A DNA stretch of 64,000 bases from Chersky-840 sp963794615 (GTDB taxonomy: Bacteria > Actinomycetota > Acidimicrobiia > Acidimicrobiales > UBA8190), in contig CAWCEP010000006.1 of assembly GCA_963794615.1 (NCBI GenBank), forward strand, positions 186,001 through 250,000, written 5' to 3'. The translations under genes and the position numbers were made by a program. This document shows positions 1-8,966 of the stretch, piece after piece. A model generated the notes under the pieces. The model saw only the letters and a list, made by a program, of their open reading frames with translations. It did no database searches and was not told where the DNA came from. Position 1 is the stretch's first letter; the number at the start of each line of letters is the position of its first letter.

Positions 1-207
1 GGCCCGCGCCGCAGCCAGAAGCGCCCGAGCGCCGGATCAATGGTGATACGAACGGGGTCATCGCCCACGGTCACGGGCCAATATCGTTATCGCAACTCTC
101 CCGCTCATCGCCGGCGAAGGGCGTTTTCGGCACTCATAGGATGCGCCGAATGTCCCGACGATCGCTATAGCATCCGGCCTCACTTCAGGTTAAGAACGAG
201 GAGATCG

Positions 208-2004
208 ATGCGGCACGTAGTTGGATGCGTGGGTTCGAAGGCACACCGTGCAGTTTGGGTCGGTATGGCCGGACTCATCGTGGGGTGGATGGCTTTTGCC
301 GGTGCGGGTGTCAGTGAGGCGAGCGCATCTTCACACACCGGAGTGTCGTGTGGGACCGGCGGTACCTTTTCCAGCAATGCAGGCACCGATACGTGCGCAT
401 ATACCAGTGCAGGCGAGGACACGTTTAGCGTCCCTTCCGGAGTGACGTCGCTGTCCGTGGTCGCGATTGGAGGAGCGGGAGGCGCCGGTGGGCTCCCAGA
501 TGGCGGCTATACCACTCCCGGTGCACCTGGTGGCTTGGGCGCCGAAGTCACCACAAATATCAGCGTTACAAACGTCGCCACGTTGTACGTCGAAGTGGCG
601 TCAAATGGGACCGAAGTGGACTGCCCCGGATCATCGGGTGGCAGTGGCGGCACCAACGGGGGAGGTCATGGCGGACAAAGCGAATGCGGTGACAGCTCCG
701 GTGGCGGGGGCGGGGGCGCCTCGACGGTGCAGACCGAGGATGGGACGCACGCCGTCCTGACAGGCGGAATCGATGACCCGCGCCTTGTCGTCGCTGGTGG
801 TGGAGGTGGAGGCGGCGGATCTCAAAGCGGAGGCACGCCTGGCGGTTCGGCGGGAGCAGCAGTCATGGGTGCTGGACAAGGTGCAAACTGCTCGGCGAAC
901 TCAATGAGCAACGGGTTCAATGGAGGCCTAGGAGCCACCGGTGGGCAGGCCGGAACCGCAGACAACGCGGGGGCGTGTCAAACGTCGGGGTTCTTCAGTC
1001 AGGCTTCTGTGGGCACCGCTGGACAGCCGGGCATAGGCGGGAGCGGAGGCAACACCGTTCCCGGTGGCATTCCGGGCGGAGGCGGCGGTGGTGGTGGGTT
1101 CATGGGCGGCGGCGGTGGCGCAACTGCTCTCGTCGCAGGCGGTGGAGGGGGAGGAGGCTCGAGCTGGCCCGCTGGTGCAGCTGTCGTCAGCACGTCCTCG
1201 ACACCCGAGGTCTCGATCTCATGGACCCCAGCCACGCCGGCCGCGGCCACTCCCGGTTATTGGCTCGTTGCTAAGGATGGGGGCGTGTTCTCGTTCGGCT
1301 CCCAGTTCTACGGGTCCGCGGCCAACGTTCCCCTGAGTCAACCTGCCGTGGCTCTGGCATCAACCAGCGATGGTCACGGTTATTGGATTGCTGCTCGTGA
1401 TGGCGGGGTCTTCTCCTACGGCGATGCCACCTTTCGTGGCTCGGTTCCTGGTCTCGGTTTACGGGTGACCAACATCGTTGGCATATCGGCTGACAAGGCC
1501 AGCGGGGGCTATTGGCTGGTCGGCTCTGACGGCGGGGTGTATGCGTTCGGTGCACCCTTCGATGGCAGCCTTCCTTCGAAAGCATCGCTGAATGACATCG
1601 TCGGAATGGCCGCTACTTCCGATGGCGGCGGGTACTACCTGGTCGGGAAGAATGGAGTCGTCTATCCCTTTGGGGACGCGGTCATGCAGGGCGATACGAG
1701 CGCAGACCATCTGGATGCCCCGATCATCGGGATCGCTGTCGACGCCGCTACCGGCGGCTACGACCTGGCCTCCTCCGACGGCGGGGTGTTCTCGTACGGG
1801 GCTCCGTTCCGCGGGTCAGCTGCAAACATCCGTTTGAATCAGCCAGTGGTTGCGATCACGGCAACGTCCGACGGGGTCGGTTACTACCTGGCTGCGCTCG
1901 ACGGAGGCATCTTCGCCTATGGCGCACCGTTCCAAGGATCAATCACGAGAATCCATCTCGATGCACCCGTCGTGGGGATCGTCGTGGCGGGCGAGACGAC
2001 ATAA
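208..2004 (+). CDS. Secreted glycine-rich protein with six C-terminal GYWLVxxDGG repeats
   Basis: The product is 598 aa. The ATG at 208 follows a good GAGGAG Shine-Dalgarno about 5 nt upstream; in-frame codons back to position 40 look like non-coding extension. Residues 1 to about 39 form a signal peptide with a long hydrophobic core ending near ASA. Residues about 40-345 are extremely glycine-rich, starting with a TFSVPSGVTSLSVVAIGG block like that of glycine-rich ALK-type surface domains. Residues about 350-598 hold six repeats of about 41 residues, each beginning GYWLVxxDGGVFxFG or a variant such as GYYLAALDGGIFAYG. The spacing suits beta-propeller-like blades. I know this repeat from exported proteins of Acidimicrobiales, where its function is not established. 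A surface or cell-wall role is inferred. No LPxTG motif or C-terminal membrane segment is seen, so it is probably released or non-covalently held. Confidence 0.8.
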   Translation: MRHVVGCVGSKAHRAVWVGMAGLIVGWMAFAGAGVSEASASSHTGVSCGTGGTFSSNAGTDTCAYTSAGEDTFSVPSGVTSLSVVAIGGAGGAGGLPDGGYTTPGAPGGLGAEVTTNISVTNVATLYVEVASNGTEVDCPGSSGGSGGTNGGGHGGQSECGDSSGGGGGGASTVQTEDGTHAVLTGGIDDPRLVVAGGGGGGGGSQSGGTPGGSAGAAVMGAGQGANCSANSMSNGFNGGLGATGGQAGTADNAGACQTSGFFSQASVGTAGQPGIGGSGGNTVPGGIPGGGGGGGGFMGGGGGATALVAGGGGGGGSSWPAGAAVVSTSSTPEVSISWTPATPAAATPGYWLVAKDGGVFSFGSQFYGSAANVPLSQPAVALASTSDGHGYWIAARDGGVFSYGDATFRGSVPGLGLRVTNIVGISADKASGGYWLVGSDGGVYAFGAPFDGSLPSKASLNDIVGMAATSDGGGYYLVGKNGVVYPFGDAVMQGDTSADHLDAPIIGIAVDAATGGYDLASSDGGVFSYGAPFRGSAANIRLNQPVVAITATSDGVGYYLAALDGGIFAYGAPFQGSITRIHLDAPVVGIVVAGETT

Positions 2005-2264
2005 GGAACTCTCCTCGTTACGTCTGAGAATGAGCTGGAAGACAGCGGGACCTCGGCGTGAGACCGTCGTCTCCACGACGAAGAGCAGCGTCGGGGATGT
2101 GATCGAGAAGTTCGACGTACCTGCGGGCGACCCTCGATTCCACTAGCCCGAGGTCTTCAACCCGGGGACCTCGTTGACTCGGGGGAATCCCCGCGATGCG
2201 TGAATGGCTCTCGGATGTGTCCCAACAAAGGGGGCGGAGCCGGAGAAGGGCTTCATTGGCACCG

Positions 2265-2999
2265 TCAGCTGTGTCGGGACAGGTCCGGAAGCTCGACGTC
2301 AGGGACGAGCCCGAGACTTTGCACGCTGCGGACTCGCCCCAACCCGGGCAGCGTGATGCTCCGAGTGCCGAGCACCCTGATCCAAGGCGGGAGCGTCGCG
2401 GCCGCGTACCCAACAGCCAAGAGCTCTTCGGGCCGGGCCGATTGACACAACCGAGCCGCGAGGTTGGTGGGACGCCCTATGTAGTCATCGCCGTCCATGA
2501 TCAGGACCTGTCCGTGGGCGAAGCCACCTCGCAGAGCGAGTGTCGACCCGTCGTAGCGCCCGATCAGCTCTACGGCCGTGGCAAGGGTAGGTCCCACCTC
2601 GACGCCGACGATCATGGCGCCGTCCCCGAGCCACTTCGACACCAGCACGCCGCGTCGCACGGCGATATCACGAGCCAGCGAGCGGAAGCGGGACAGCGCA
2701 TCAATCGCCGCGTGTTCGCCATTGGCGGCGATGAAGCGAGTGAAGCCACAGAGGTCCAGGAAGGCAAAAGCACGGTCGACCAAGGCGATCGTCTCGGCGA
2801 TCTCCCGGGGCGCTTCGATTCCTCGGCTCGCGGGCGCCGTCCCCACGGCACCGGCCGGCGCGCTCCCCTCGCCCGCCGCGACCGGAGCCAGTGCGAAGCG
2901 ATGGACCACATCGTGACCGGTGTCGCGGACATGACCGACAAGTCCTTTGGACGCGGACGACGGTCGGTCTCTAGCCTTCTTGGAAGGAGGATCAAGCAC
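2265..2999 (-). CDS. Class III adenylate/guanylate cyclase domain protein
   Basis: The product is 244 aa with a GTG start; the first 60 residues are low complexity, so a later start is possible. The catalytic domain covers about residues 75-220. FLDLCGFTRF carries the first metal-binding Asp, WLGDGAMIV the second, and YIGRPTNLAARLC the Asn/Arg pair that stabilises the transition state. All the residues needed for cAMP or cGMP synthesis appear present. No membrane segment or sensor domain is recognised, so it is likely a soluble cyclase. It stands alone between a secreted repeat protein and a small membrane protein. It is one of three class III cyclases within 26 kb. Nucleotide specificity cannot be told from the sequence. 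Confidence 0.8.
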   Translation of the reverse strand: MLDPPSKKARDRPSSASKGLVGHVRDTGHDVVHRFALAPVAAGEGSAPAGAVGTAPASRGIEAPREIAETIALVDRAFAFLDLCGFTRFIAANGEHAAIDALSRFRSLARDIAVRRGVLVSKWLGDGAMIVGVEVGPTLATAVELIGRYDGSTLALRGGFAHGQVLIMDGDDYIGRPTNLAARLCQSARPEELLAVGYAAATLPPWIRVLGTRSITLPGLGRVRSVQSLGLVPDVELPDLSRHS

Positions 3000-3202
3000 A
3001 ACGCGATCTTAGGGGCCACTCCTATCCGCACCGACCCGCCAACGTTCGCGGCGAAGTGTTCGCGGGATGGTCATCATGAATTCATCTGTGGGTCGTCCGC
3101 TGTTCGACGATGCCGAGACTGCATCTCAACAACCCACCGCCGACGTCGGGGGTTCGGTCCGTCCCACATCGAAACCACAAGGGAACGCGCCACATTGACA
3201 GA

Positions 3203-3790
3203 TCATGATGATGCGTCGGTGACCACAGAGCGGTCGTCTGCCGAGAGGATCGCGAGCAACGGCCCGGAGGCTACCCGTAGCCGTTCAATCGCCTCCTCGA
3301 GCCCGTGTCCGGTCCCGCCTCCGAACACGGCCGTTACTTCGGAAGGCGCGAGCACGCGTCCAAGCTCTCCCGCCAGCACCTGCGCTTGCTCGAGAAAGTC
3401 GCGCGAGACCCGGTCCTCGATCAGGACCGGCGCGCTGACGAGCAGCATGAGCGAGTAGGTACGCAACTCGTCCCTGGCCGAGTCTTGGTCTCCAGACCCA
3501 TCGCGCAGCGCCAGCACGCTCTTGACCGAACGCCGCGCTTGCACCAGCAAGATTCCTGCCTGCACCGCGACAGCACGCGACCGGTCAGTGAGCTGCCGCC
3601 TGCTGAGCACCTGATTGACGATCAGCACGGTGAGCGCCAGAACGAGAAGACCCGCGACAGTATCGGTCGTGAGGGCGTGGGTCTGCCAGAAACGACGAAC
3701 GCTCTGGTCCGCGAGATCGAGGACCGCCAGCACGAGCGCGAGCGCAAGGACCACCAACGTCGCAACGCCACCTTGCCAACGCAGCAACAC
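3203..3790 (-). CDS. Small protein with two membrane segments, function unknown
   Basis: I chose the GTG at 3790 (195 aa) because the longer frame overlaps the convincing neighbouring gene at 3861-4148 and has shadow composition there. Two hydrophobic segments lie near residues 9-27 (VATLVVLALALVLAVLDLA) and 43-61 (DTVAGLLVLALTVLIVNQV). A soluble domain of about 130 residues follows, with a predicted helical pattern and a Gly-rich turn (VFGGGTGHGLEEAIERL). I do not recognise the family. It could be a sensor or scaffold with a cytoplasmic tail. It lies 70 nt downstream of the ABM-like gene on the same strand and may be cotranscribed with it. Confidence 0.55.
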   Translation of the reverse strand: MLLRWQGGVATLVVLALALVLAVLDLADQSVRRFWQTHALTTDTVAGLLVLALTVLIVNQVLSRRQLTDRSRAVAVQAGILLVQARRSVKSVLALRDGSGDQDSARDELRTYSLMLLVSAPVLIEDRVSRDFLEQAQVLAGELGRVLAPSEVTAVFGGGTGHGLEEAIERLRVASGPLLAILSADDRSVVTDASS

Positions 3791-3860
3791 GGAGGGGGAC
3801 CTTACAACGTTGGGTACGGCGGAAGCTTCTCTGCATCGCGGCGTTGACGTGCGGGGTGAT

Positions 3861-4148
3861 CTATCCCGTCGAGAGGACTTTGAACAGGCGGGTGTCCGGT
3901 GGGCCTTCCACTTCGCCCGACAGGTGCTCGTCGAGCAGGGGGCGGATGACCCCCGCCGCAGCCATAGCGTCGGCTTCGGTGTTCCACAACACAAAGACGC
4001 CACCTTGGCCATCGCTCTCATTGCCGAAGATGGCGACACTGGAACAGCCCGGTTGGGTCGCGATCAGAGGAGCCAAATGGTCAGCCAACGCTCGGGCTTC
4101 GGCATCCTTCCCCGGGCCGAACGAGTATCGGACAAGTCGCGCGTACAT
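3861..4148 (-). CDS. Dimeric alpha-beta barrel (ABM/EthD-like) small protein
   Basis: The product is 95 aa, starting at ATG 4148 behind a GGAAGG Shine-Dalgarno. It begins MYARLVRYSFGPG and continues with a helix (EARALADHLAPLIATQPGC) and strands typical of the ferredoxin-like dimeric barrel of antibiotic biosynthesis monooxygenase (ABM) proteins: a first strand, the helix, then GCSSVAIFGN and GGVFVLWNTEADAM. Such proteins range from heme or quinone monooxygenases to stress proteins of unknown substrate. No catalytic residue can be assigned. It probably shares a transcript with the two-TM gene downstream. A second ABM-like protein is at 43291-43587. Confidence 0.65.
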   Translation of the reverse strand: MYARLVRYSFGPGKDAEARALADHLAPLIATQPGCSSVAIFGNESDGQGGVFVLWNTEADAMAAAGVIRPLLDEHLSGEVEGPPDTRLFKVLSTG

Positions 4149-4317
4149 GAGTCGACCTTCCTTCTCTAGATGGGAGAGCAGGATAATTGCCCTCGCCCTG
4201 TCGTACCGTCCCAGGCGATACACCCCGATGCGTCATCAAGAACGGCGCGGAGCTGCGAAGCGCGACAGGTGAGGCCCCGACCAGGGTCGGCACCAGGGAT
4301 GCCTCTCGGCGGTTCAG

Positions 4318-4827
4318 CTACTGGATCTGGACCGAGCTCACATACCAGCCCCCCGACGCCTGTGTCTCGTAGAGCTGATAGATCGGGGCGTTGACCGGCC
4401 CACCCCCGGGTGCCCCGTAGGTGCAGATGATGGGAGGGAACGCGGTGGTGCATCCCCGATTGATGGCGAGGCCACTCGGATACTTCACGGCAAAGAGCGT
4501 GGCGACGGCCGCCGGGGTCGCCACTCGGAGCGCGGTGGTCCTGTTCCCCGAGGACCAGTAGCCCACGAGCGCATCGGCGGCGGCCTCGGGACTGGGTTGC
4601 GGCGCGGGGGGAACGACCGCCGCGGTCGTCGTCGGGGCGGCTGCCGTTGTTGTAGTCGACGACGCGGGCGGGATGGTCTGGATCGGCGTCGACGCCGTCG
4701 TGGTCGTATGTGCCGTCGTTGTCGTCGACGACGACGTCGCCTTGGGTGTGCCGCAGGCCGTCGCCGCGACCCCCAGGACGGCCACGACAGCAGCGGCTCG
4801 GAGCGAACGGGGGTGTATGGGTGTCAC
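4318..4827 (-). CDS. Thr-rich lipoprotein, function unknown
   Basis: The product is 169 aa. Residues 1-25 form a lipoprotein signal peptide with a lipobox ending ATAC, so the protein should be lipidated at that Cys and held on the outer face of the membrane. Residues about 30-75 are a low-complexity Thr/Ala/Pro linker. The rest is a compact globular domain with an HCTTAF/IICTYG Cys pair (RGCTTAF, IICTYG) that could form a disulfide. The C-terminal half (AADALVGYWSSGNRTTALRVATPAAVATLF) resembles small extracellular stalk domains seen on actinobacterial lipoproteins; no specific family is assigned. It is on the same strand as the membrane protein 4922-5866, 95 nt downstream of it. Confidence 0.65.
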   Translation of the reverse strand: MTPIHPRSLRAAAVVAVLGVAATACGTPKATSSSTTTTAHTTTTASTPIQTIPPASSTTTTAAAPTTTAAVVPPAPQPSPEAAADALVGYWSSGNRTTALRVATPAAVATLFAVKYPSGLAINRGCTTAFPPIICTYGAPGGGPVNAPIYQLYETQASGGWYVSSVQIQ

Positions 4828-4921
4828 CGTTCCATTGTGGCAAATCCCACTTCGGTACTTCGGGCAGGCTCACCGATCCACCGGGTCGCAGAGAGGATTC
4901 TGAGACCGGAGCGGGGTATCA

Positions 4922-5866
4922 CTAGGGCGCGGCGGTGGCCCTGCTGTCGGGCGCGCCGGGACCTGCGGTCGGCCTCGACACCACTTCGGACGCGGGCGTG
5001 GTCTCATCGGCTTCGAGAGGGTCGTCGTCGACAACCAGAATCTGCGCCAACAGGACGTCATCGTCGTAGTCGTCGACATCTTCCTCATTGGGAGCAGGGG
5101 TCAGGTATCCGACCGCGAACCCGGCCACGCTGCACACGATGAGCAGGGGGAGCCAATGGCCGGGACCGGCGGTGAAGACGTCGAGGGCCGACAAGGTGAA
5201 CGTCAAGATGAGCCCGATCCCAAAGCCGGGAATGAGAAAGCGAGTGCCTCGCAACCACCGGTTCTGGGGAAGGGTGTGGCGCGCCATGGCGAGCAGGGCA
5301 ATCGCGAGCGACGACGCGGTGAGAATGAGGACGGCCAACCCGAAGAGCCCGTAGAGCGAGTGCAACGAGCCGTGCACGTTCGTTACGAGCGCTTGGGATG
5401 CGATCTCGGCGCCGTTCGGTCCTAGCAGGGTGATGGTGGCGACCACGAGCCCGGTGGCCTGGCTCCCCACGCCGCTCAGGCTGATCGGGAAGGTGAGTGA
5501 GTCGGTGCGTCCGGGACCGACGGCGAGCTGTACGGCCGAGTTGTACGAGAAAAGCGGGAGGGCGACTACCTGTCCTTCGAGCCGAACCGACGAGATGCGC
5601 ACCATCGAGCGGCTGTTGTTGGTGACCGTGATCCGGACTTGGGCGAAGCGGGCCGGGTAGAGCTCCGCGGGATGGGCGTCCGACGACGTCGACGCCGGCT
5701 GCCCGTTCACGGTGGCCGAGAAGGTGACGCCACTCGTTGCCGCGCCGGCATCGGGCGGGCGTAGTCCGACGGTGACGAGCACGACCAGGACGCCCAGGGC
5801 GGCCCCACGCACGACGCGTTGAAAGGGCCCGGCGACCCCCGACCGACGGCTCGTTCTCATCCCCAT
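4922..5866 (-). CDS. Membrane protein with signal-like N-terminus and acidic tail
   Basis: The product is 314 aa from ATG 5866; ATG 5860 is an alternative. The start sits 1 nt beyond the stop of the kinase gene upstream, so the two are almost certainly cotranscribed. An N-terminal hydrophobic stretch (GAALGVLVVLVTVGLRPPDAGA) looks like a signal peptide. An extracytoplasmic beta-rich domain of about 130 residues follows (FAQVRITVTNNSRSMVRI is typical of an Ig-like fold). Next come three membrane segments: LYGLFGLAVLILTASSLAIA, the FLIPGFGIGLILTFTLS segment, and the LLIVCSVAGFAVGYL segment. The tail is strongly acidic (NEEDVDDYDDD). No family is recognised. The kinase partner suggests it could be a phosphorylation substrate or surface sensor; that is inference. 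Confidence 0.6.
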   Translation of the reverse strand: MGMRTSRRSGVAGPFQRVVRGAALGVLVVLVTVGLRPPDAGAATSGVTFSATVNGQPASTSSDAHPAELYPARFAQVRITVTNNSRSMVRISSVRLEGQVVALPLFSYNSAVQLAVGPGRTDSLTFPISLSGVGSQATGLVVATITLLGPNGAEIASQALVTNVHGSLHSLYGLFGLAVLILTASSLAIALLAMARHTLPQNRWLRGTRFLIPGFGIGLILTFTLSALDVFTAGPGHWLPLLIVCSVAGFAVGYLTPAPNEEDVDDYDDDVLLAQILVVDDDPLEADETTPASEVVSRPTAGPGAPDSRATAAP

Positions 5867-5867
5867 C

Positions 5868-7749
5868 TCACGTCCCCGCCCACACCGGAGAAGGCTCAGC
5901 GGGGGGCATCGTTGAACGCCGCGCCACGAGGACCAGTCGATTTGCCTGACGCCGGGCGCGTGTCCTCTCCCCCACCTGCCGACCGGCCAATCCCGCCAAC
6001 AGACCTGCGGCTGCGCCCAGCACCCCACACACGAGGAAAGGCACGAACGAAGGGGCGGCGATCTGCAACATCCAGCCCCACAGCACCGCGGTCACGCCTC
6101 CGACCAGCCCCACCACGACCAGCCCGGCGATCGAGGCGGTGCGGTTGTCCCGCCTTCGTCCGCGGCGGAGGCTGCGCAAGAGCGACTCGGTATATGCGAC
6201 GACGAAGAGCAGCAGCACGATTCCGACCACGCCACCGAAGGTGGCGAAGGGCGAACGACCGGTCTGCACTCCGAAGTCGTCGGTGACCGTGCCCCGCGGG
6301 CCCGACAGCTTGAGCGTGCCGGCGAGCTTGCCCCCCACGATGTAACGACCGGCGCTGGCGTCCATCGTCGTCTCGCAACCCCGAGCTCCCGGGCACCAGG
6401 GGCACGGCCGTCGAGCGAACGACCTGCACCCCCCGAGCGAAAGCGTCGAGTTGCGCCGTTCGGGGCTGTGCCGACGTCGGCCGGGACGTGGCGGACGGTG
6501 ACCGGGATCTGGTGATCGAGATTGATGGGGACCCGCCCACCCACGGCGGGGTCGTGACCCGCAACGGTGACCGACCCGGCTCCAAGCGCAGGGGTAGGGC
6601 TCGAGGAGCCGACGCCGAGCAGTCCCAGGACGACGGCGACCACGGCCGACGAGAGCAGCGGCCCATGCCAGAGCGGGTCGGAAACTCGGGCACCGTCACG
6701 GGCGCCCGGCGCAAGGGGCATGAGATCGCTGAGCACGAGCCCGGTGCCGGCGGCGCCACCGGTGTGCAGTTCGATGACGGGACGCACCACGGTTCCGAGC
6801 CGACTGGCGCCGTCCGGGCGTGCCATGGCCGGCGCGTGTTGCGCGCTGGCCAGGATGGGCCCCGGCTCGCGCAGGGCGATGCCCGATCGCTCGCAGCCAG
6901 GCCCCGCCCCACGAGGCACTGGCAGCTTGGCCGACGGCGACCCCGAACGCCTCCGCGGTCTCGAACCGGTCGCCGGGATCGCGGGCGATCGCTCGCATGA
7001 CGACCTCGGCCACGTGGGCGGGCACCGCCGGTGCGACGTCGGTGAGGGGGACGGGGTCCTCGTTGATGTGGCGCATGACGATGGCCAGCGACCCTCCCTC
7101 CTCGGAGAAGGGAAGCCGACCCGACAACAACTCGTAGAGCATCACGCCCGCCGCGTAGACATCGGTGGTGGGCCCGAGGTCGACGCCACTGGCCTGTTCG
7201 GGCGCCATGTAGGCCGGCGTGCCGAGAAGCTCGCCTTCGCGGGTGGCCAACGTGTCGTCCTCGCCGAGGACCCTGGCGATGCCAAAGTCGGTCACCTTCA
7301 ATACGCCGTCGGCCGCCGAACAGCATGTTCTCCGGCTTCATGTCGCGGTGCAGGACCCCGCGTTGGTGAGCGCCGCTGAGGCCCGAGCACGCCACGAGTG
7401 CGATGGCGCAGGCCGTCTGCTGGTCGAAACCTCGGTCGACGAACCGGCTCCAGACCGTGCCACCGGCGAGCCGCTCCATGACCAAGATGCAGGCGTCATC
7501 GTGTTCGACGTAGTCGTACACTGGAACGATGTGGGGGTGGTCGATGGACGCCAGGACCTGTGCCTCGGACAGGAACCGCGACCGCACGACGGCGTTGCTC
7601 ACCAGCCCTGGGGACAACCGCTTGATGGCCACGTCGCGCCCCAGTTGGCGGTGGCGTCCGGCGATGACCACACCGAACGCCCCGCTCCCTAGCTCAGCGC
7701 CGATCTCATATCCGGGCAGTGCCTCGCCCAGGGTGCTCTCGATCTCCAC
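5868..7749 (-). pseudogene. Membrane Ser/Thr protein kinase, reading frame broken by about four +1 shifts
   Basis: Starts at GTG 7749 behind a GAGGAG Shine-Dalgarno. The N-terminal piece has a Hanks-type kinase lobe: GAELGSGAFGVV glycine loop, VAIKRL lysine, and the catalytic loop HRDMKPENM. One extra base near 7318 moves the frame; the next piece reads ADGVLKVTDFGIARVLG (DFG motif), GTPAYMAPEQ and the rest of the C-lobe. Further single-base shifts near 6905, 6450 and 6385 lead to a juxtamembrane region with a TM helix, an extracytoplasmic domain (RYIVGGKLAGTLKLSG) and two or three more TM helices ending at 5868. With four bases removed, a continuous kinase of about 625 aa results. Every shift has the same sign and several lie in G/C runs, so sequencing error is at least as likely as decay. 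It is divergent from the FHA-cyclase at 7972. Confidence 0.75.
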
Positions 7750-7971
7750 CAGGCTCCTCGGTTGGCGGACCCGCCAACGTCCCGCATAAGGGGGAACGTC
7801 TCGCCAGCCCCCGACCTACGGTCGGGACCCCAAGAAAAACGATACCTCACGCTGCGTGTCAAGACACCTCGGTTTCGCGTTTGTCCCGGAAAGAATCCCT
7901 GGCTGAGGGGTACGTGCCGAAACGGACGACCGCCCCACGGGGCTCGCCCGCGACCGGGGGGCGGCCGGGCG

Positions 7972-8919
7972 ATGACCGACGCCCCGCCCTTCGGTTACGT
8001 CGTCGTCGACCCCGGGAGCCCCGACGAGGCCACCCGGCCCTTGGTGGACAGGCTCTTCGTGGGCCGTGAATGCGCAGGCGTGGACGACGCCCATCGGATC
8101 CTGATGGGTGACGATCTGGCCATCTCGCGCAACCACCTCGAGATCCGGGTTGATCCCGAGCTCTCGCAGGCCGTGGTGGTCGACACCTCGAGCAACGGAG
8201 TCAGGGTCAACGGCATACGAATCGAGCGCGCCGTCGGTGTCCGCCTCAACGGCGGCGACCAGATCCAAGTCGGAAGTCACGTGCTCGAATTCCGAGGGGG
8301 CGCCGTGGCGGCGCAAAAGCCGGAGAACGCCGGGCAACGGTCAACGGTCTCCGTCGCCACACCGATGACGATGGCCATGATCGTGGGCGACCTCATCAAT
8401 TTCTCGACGGTCTCTGAACAGGCCGATCCAGAGGTCCTCGTCCGCGACGTGCACGTCCTCTACACAAAGCTCCGAGAGCTGCTCGCCCAACACAAAGGCA
8501 CGCTGGTCGACTACGTCGGGGACGCCTTCTTCGCCAGTTGGGAGCTCGACGTCGATCCCGAGGCGGCGACGAACGCGCTGCGATTCGCCCTCGATGCAGA
8601 CCGAGTGGTGACCGAATGCACGGCCGACTTCGAGCTTCGGAACGTCGACGGAACGGCCCTGCGGATGGGATGGGGCGCGACGATGGGCCCCGTGGTCATG
8701 CAGCTCATGCCCGGCTCGGTCGTCATGGTGCTGGGAGACGCCGTCAACCTCGGTTTTCGGATCTCGAGTCTCGCCGGACGCGAGGGTCGTCCGAAGATCC
8801 TCGCCACCGAGTTGGTCCGACAGGCGGCGGACGGATCATTCTCATTTGGGGAGCCCGAGAACGTCACCGTCAAGGGAAGGGTCGGGGTCGAGACGATCTA
8901 CGGAGTCTTCGCCGGCTGA
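7972..8919 (+). CDS. FHA domain fused to class III nucleotidyl cyclase
   Basis: The product is 315 aa from ATG 7972, which has a G-rich stretch upstream; the open frame back to 7762 overlaps the divergent kinase promoter region. Residues about 1-105 form an FHA domain with the hallmark motifs FVGREC, ISRNHLEI and SSNGVRVNG, which bind phosphothreonine. Residues about 125-310 are a class III cyclase: MIVGDLINFS (first metal Asp), DYVGDAFFASW (second Asp) and DAVNLGFRISSLAG (Asn/Arg). FHA plus cyclase suggests that a phosphorylated partner gates cyclic nucleotide synthesis. The divergent Ser/Thr kinase 222 bp away is the obvious candidate partner, by position. The giant surface protein gene ends 47 bp downstream, convergent. 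Confidence 0.85.
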   Translation: MTDAPPFGYVVVDPGSPDEATRPLVDRLFVGRECAGVDDAHRILMGDDLAISRNHLEIRVDPELSQAVVVDTSSNGVRVNGIRIERAVGVRLNGGDQIQVGSHVLEFRGGAVAAQKPENAGQRSTVSVATPMTMAMIVGDLINFSTVSEQADPEVLVRDVHVLYTKLRELLAQHKGTLVDYVGDAFFASWELDVDPEAATNALRFALDADRVVTECTADFELRNVDGTALRMGWGATMGPVVMQLMPGSVVMVLGDAVNLGFRISSLAGREGRPKILATELVRQAADGSFSFGEPENVTVKGRVGVETIYGVFAG

Positions 8920-8966
8920 CTCCGACCGTTTTCCCTTGATTTTCGGGGAATTCCTGCCCGCCGCCC

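Noticed and set aside
2018..2264. Minus-strand coding-looking stretch (LVESRVARRYVELLDHIPDA)
   Set aside because: It could be a regulator or integrase remnant, but there is no start, no family match and only about 80 codons.
2196..3458. Plus-strand open frame of 420 codons
   Set aside because: It is antisense to the cyclase and the 2-TM gene, and is rich in Arg/Ser/Pro shadow composition.
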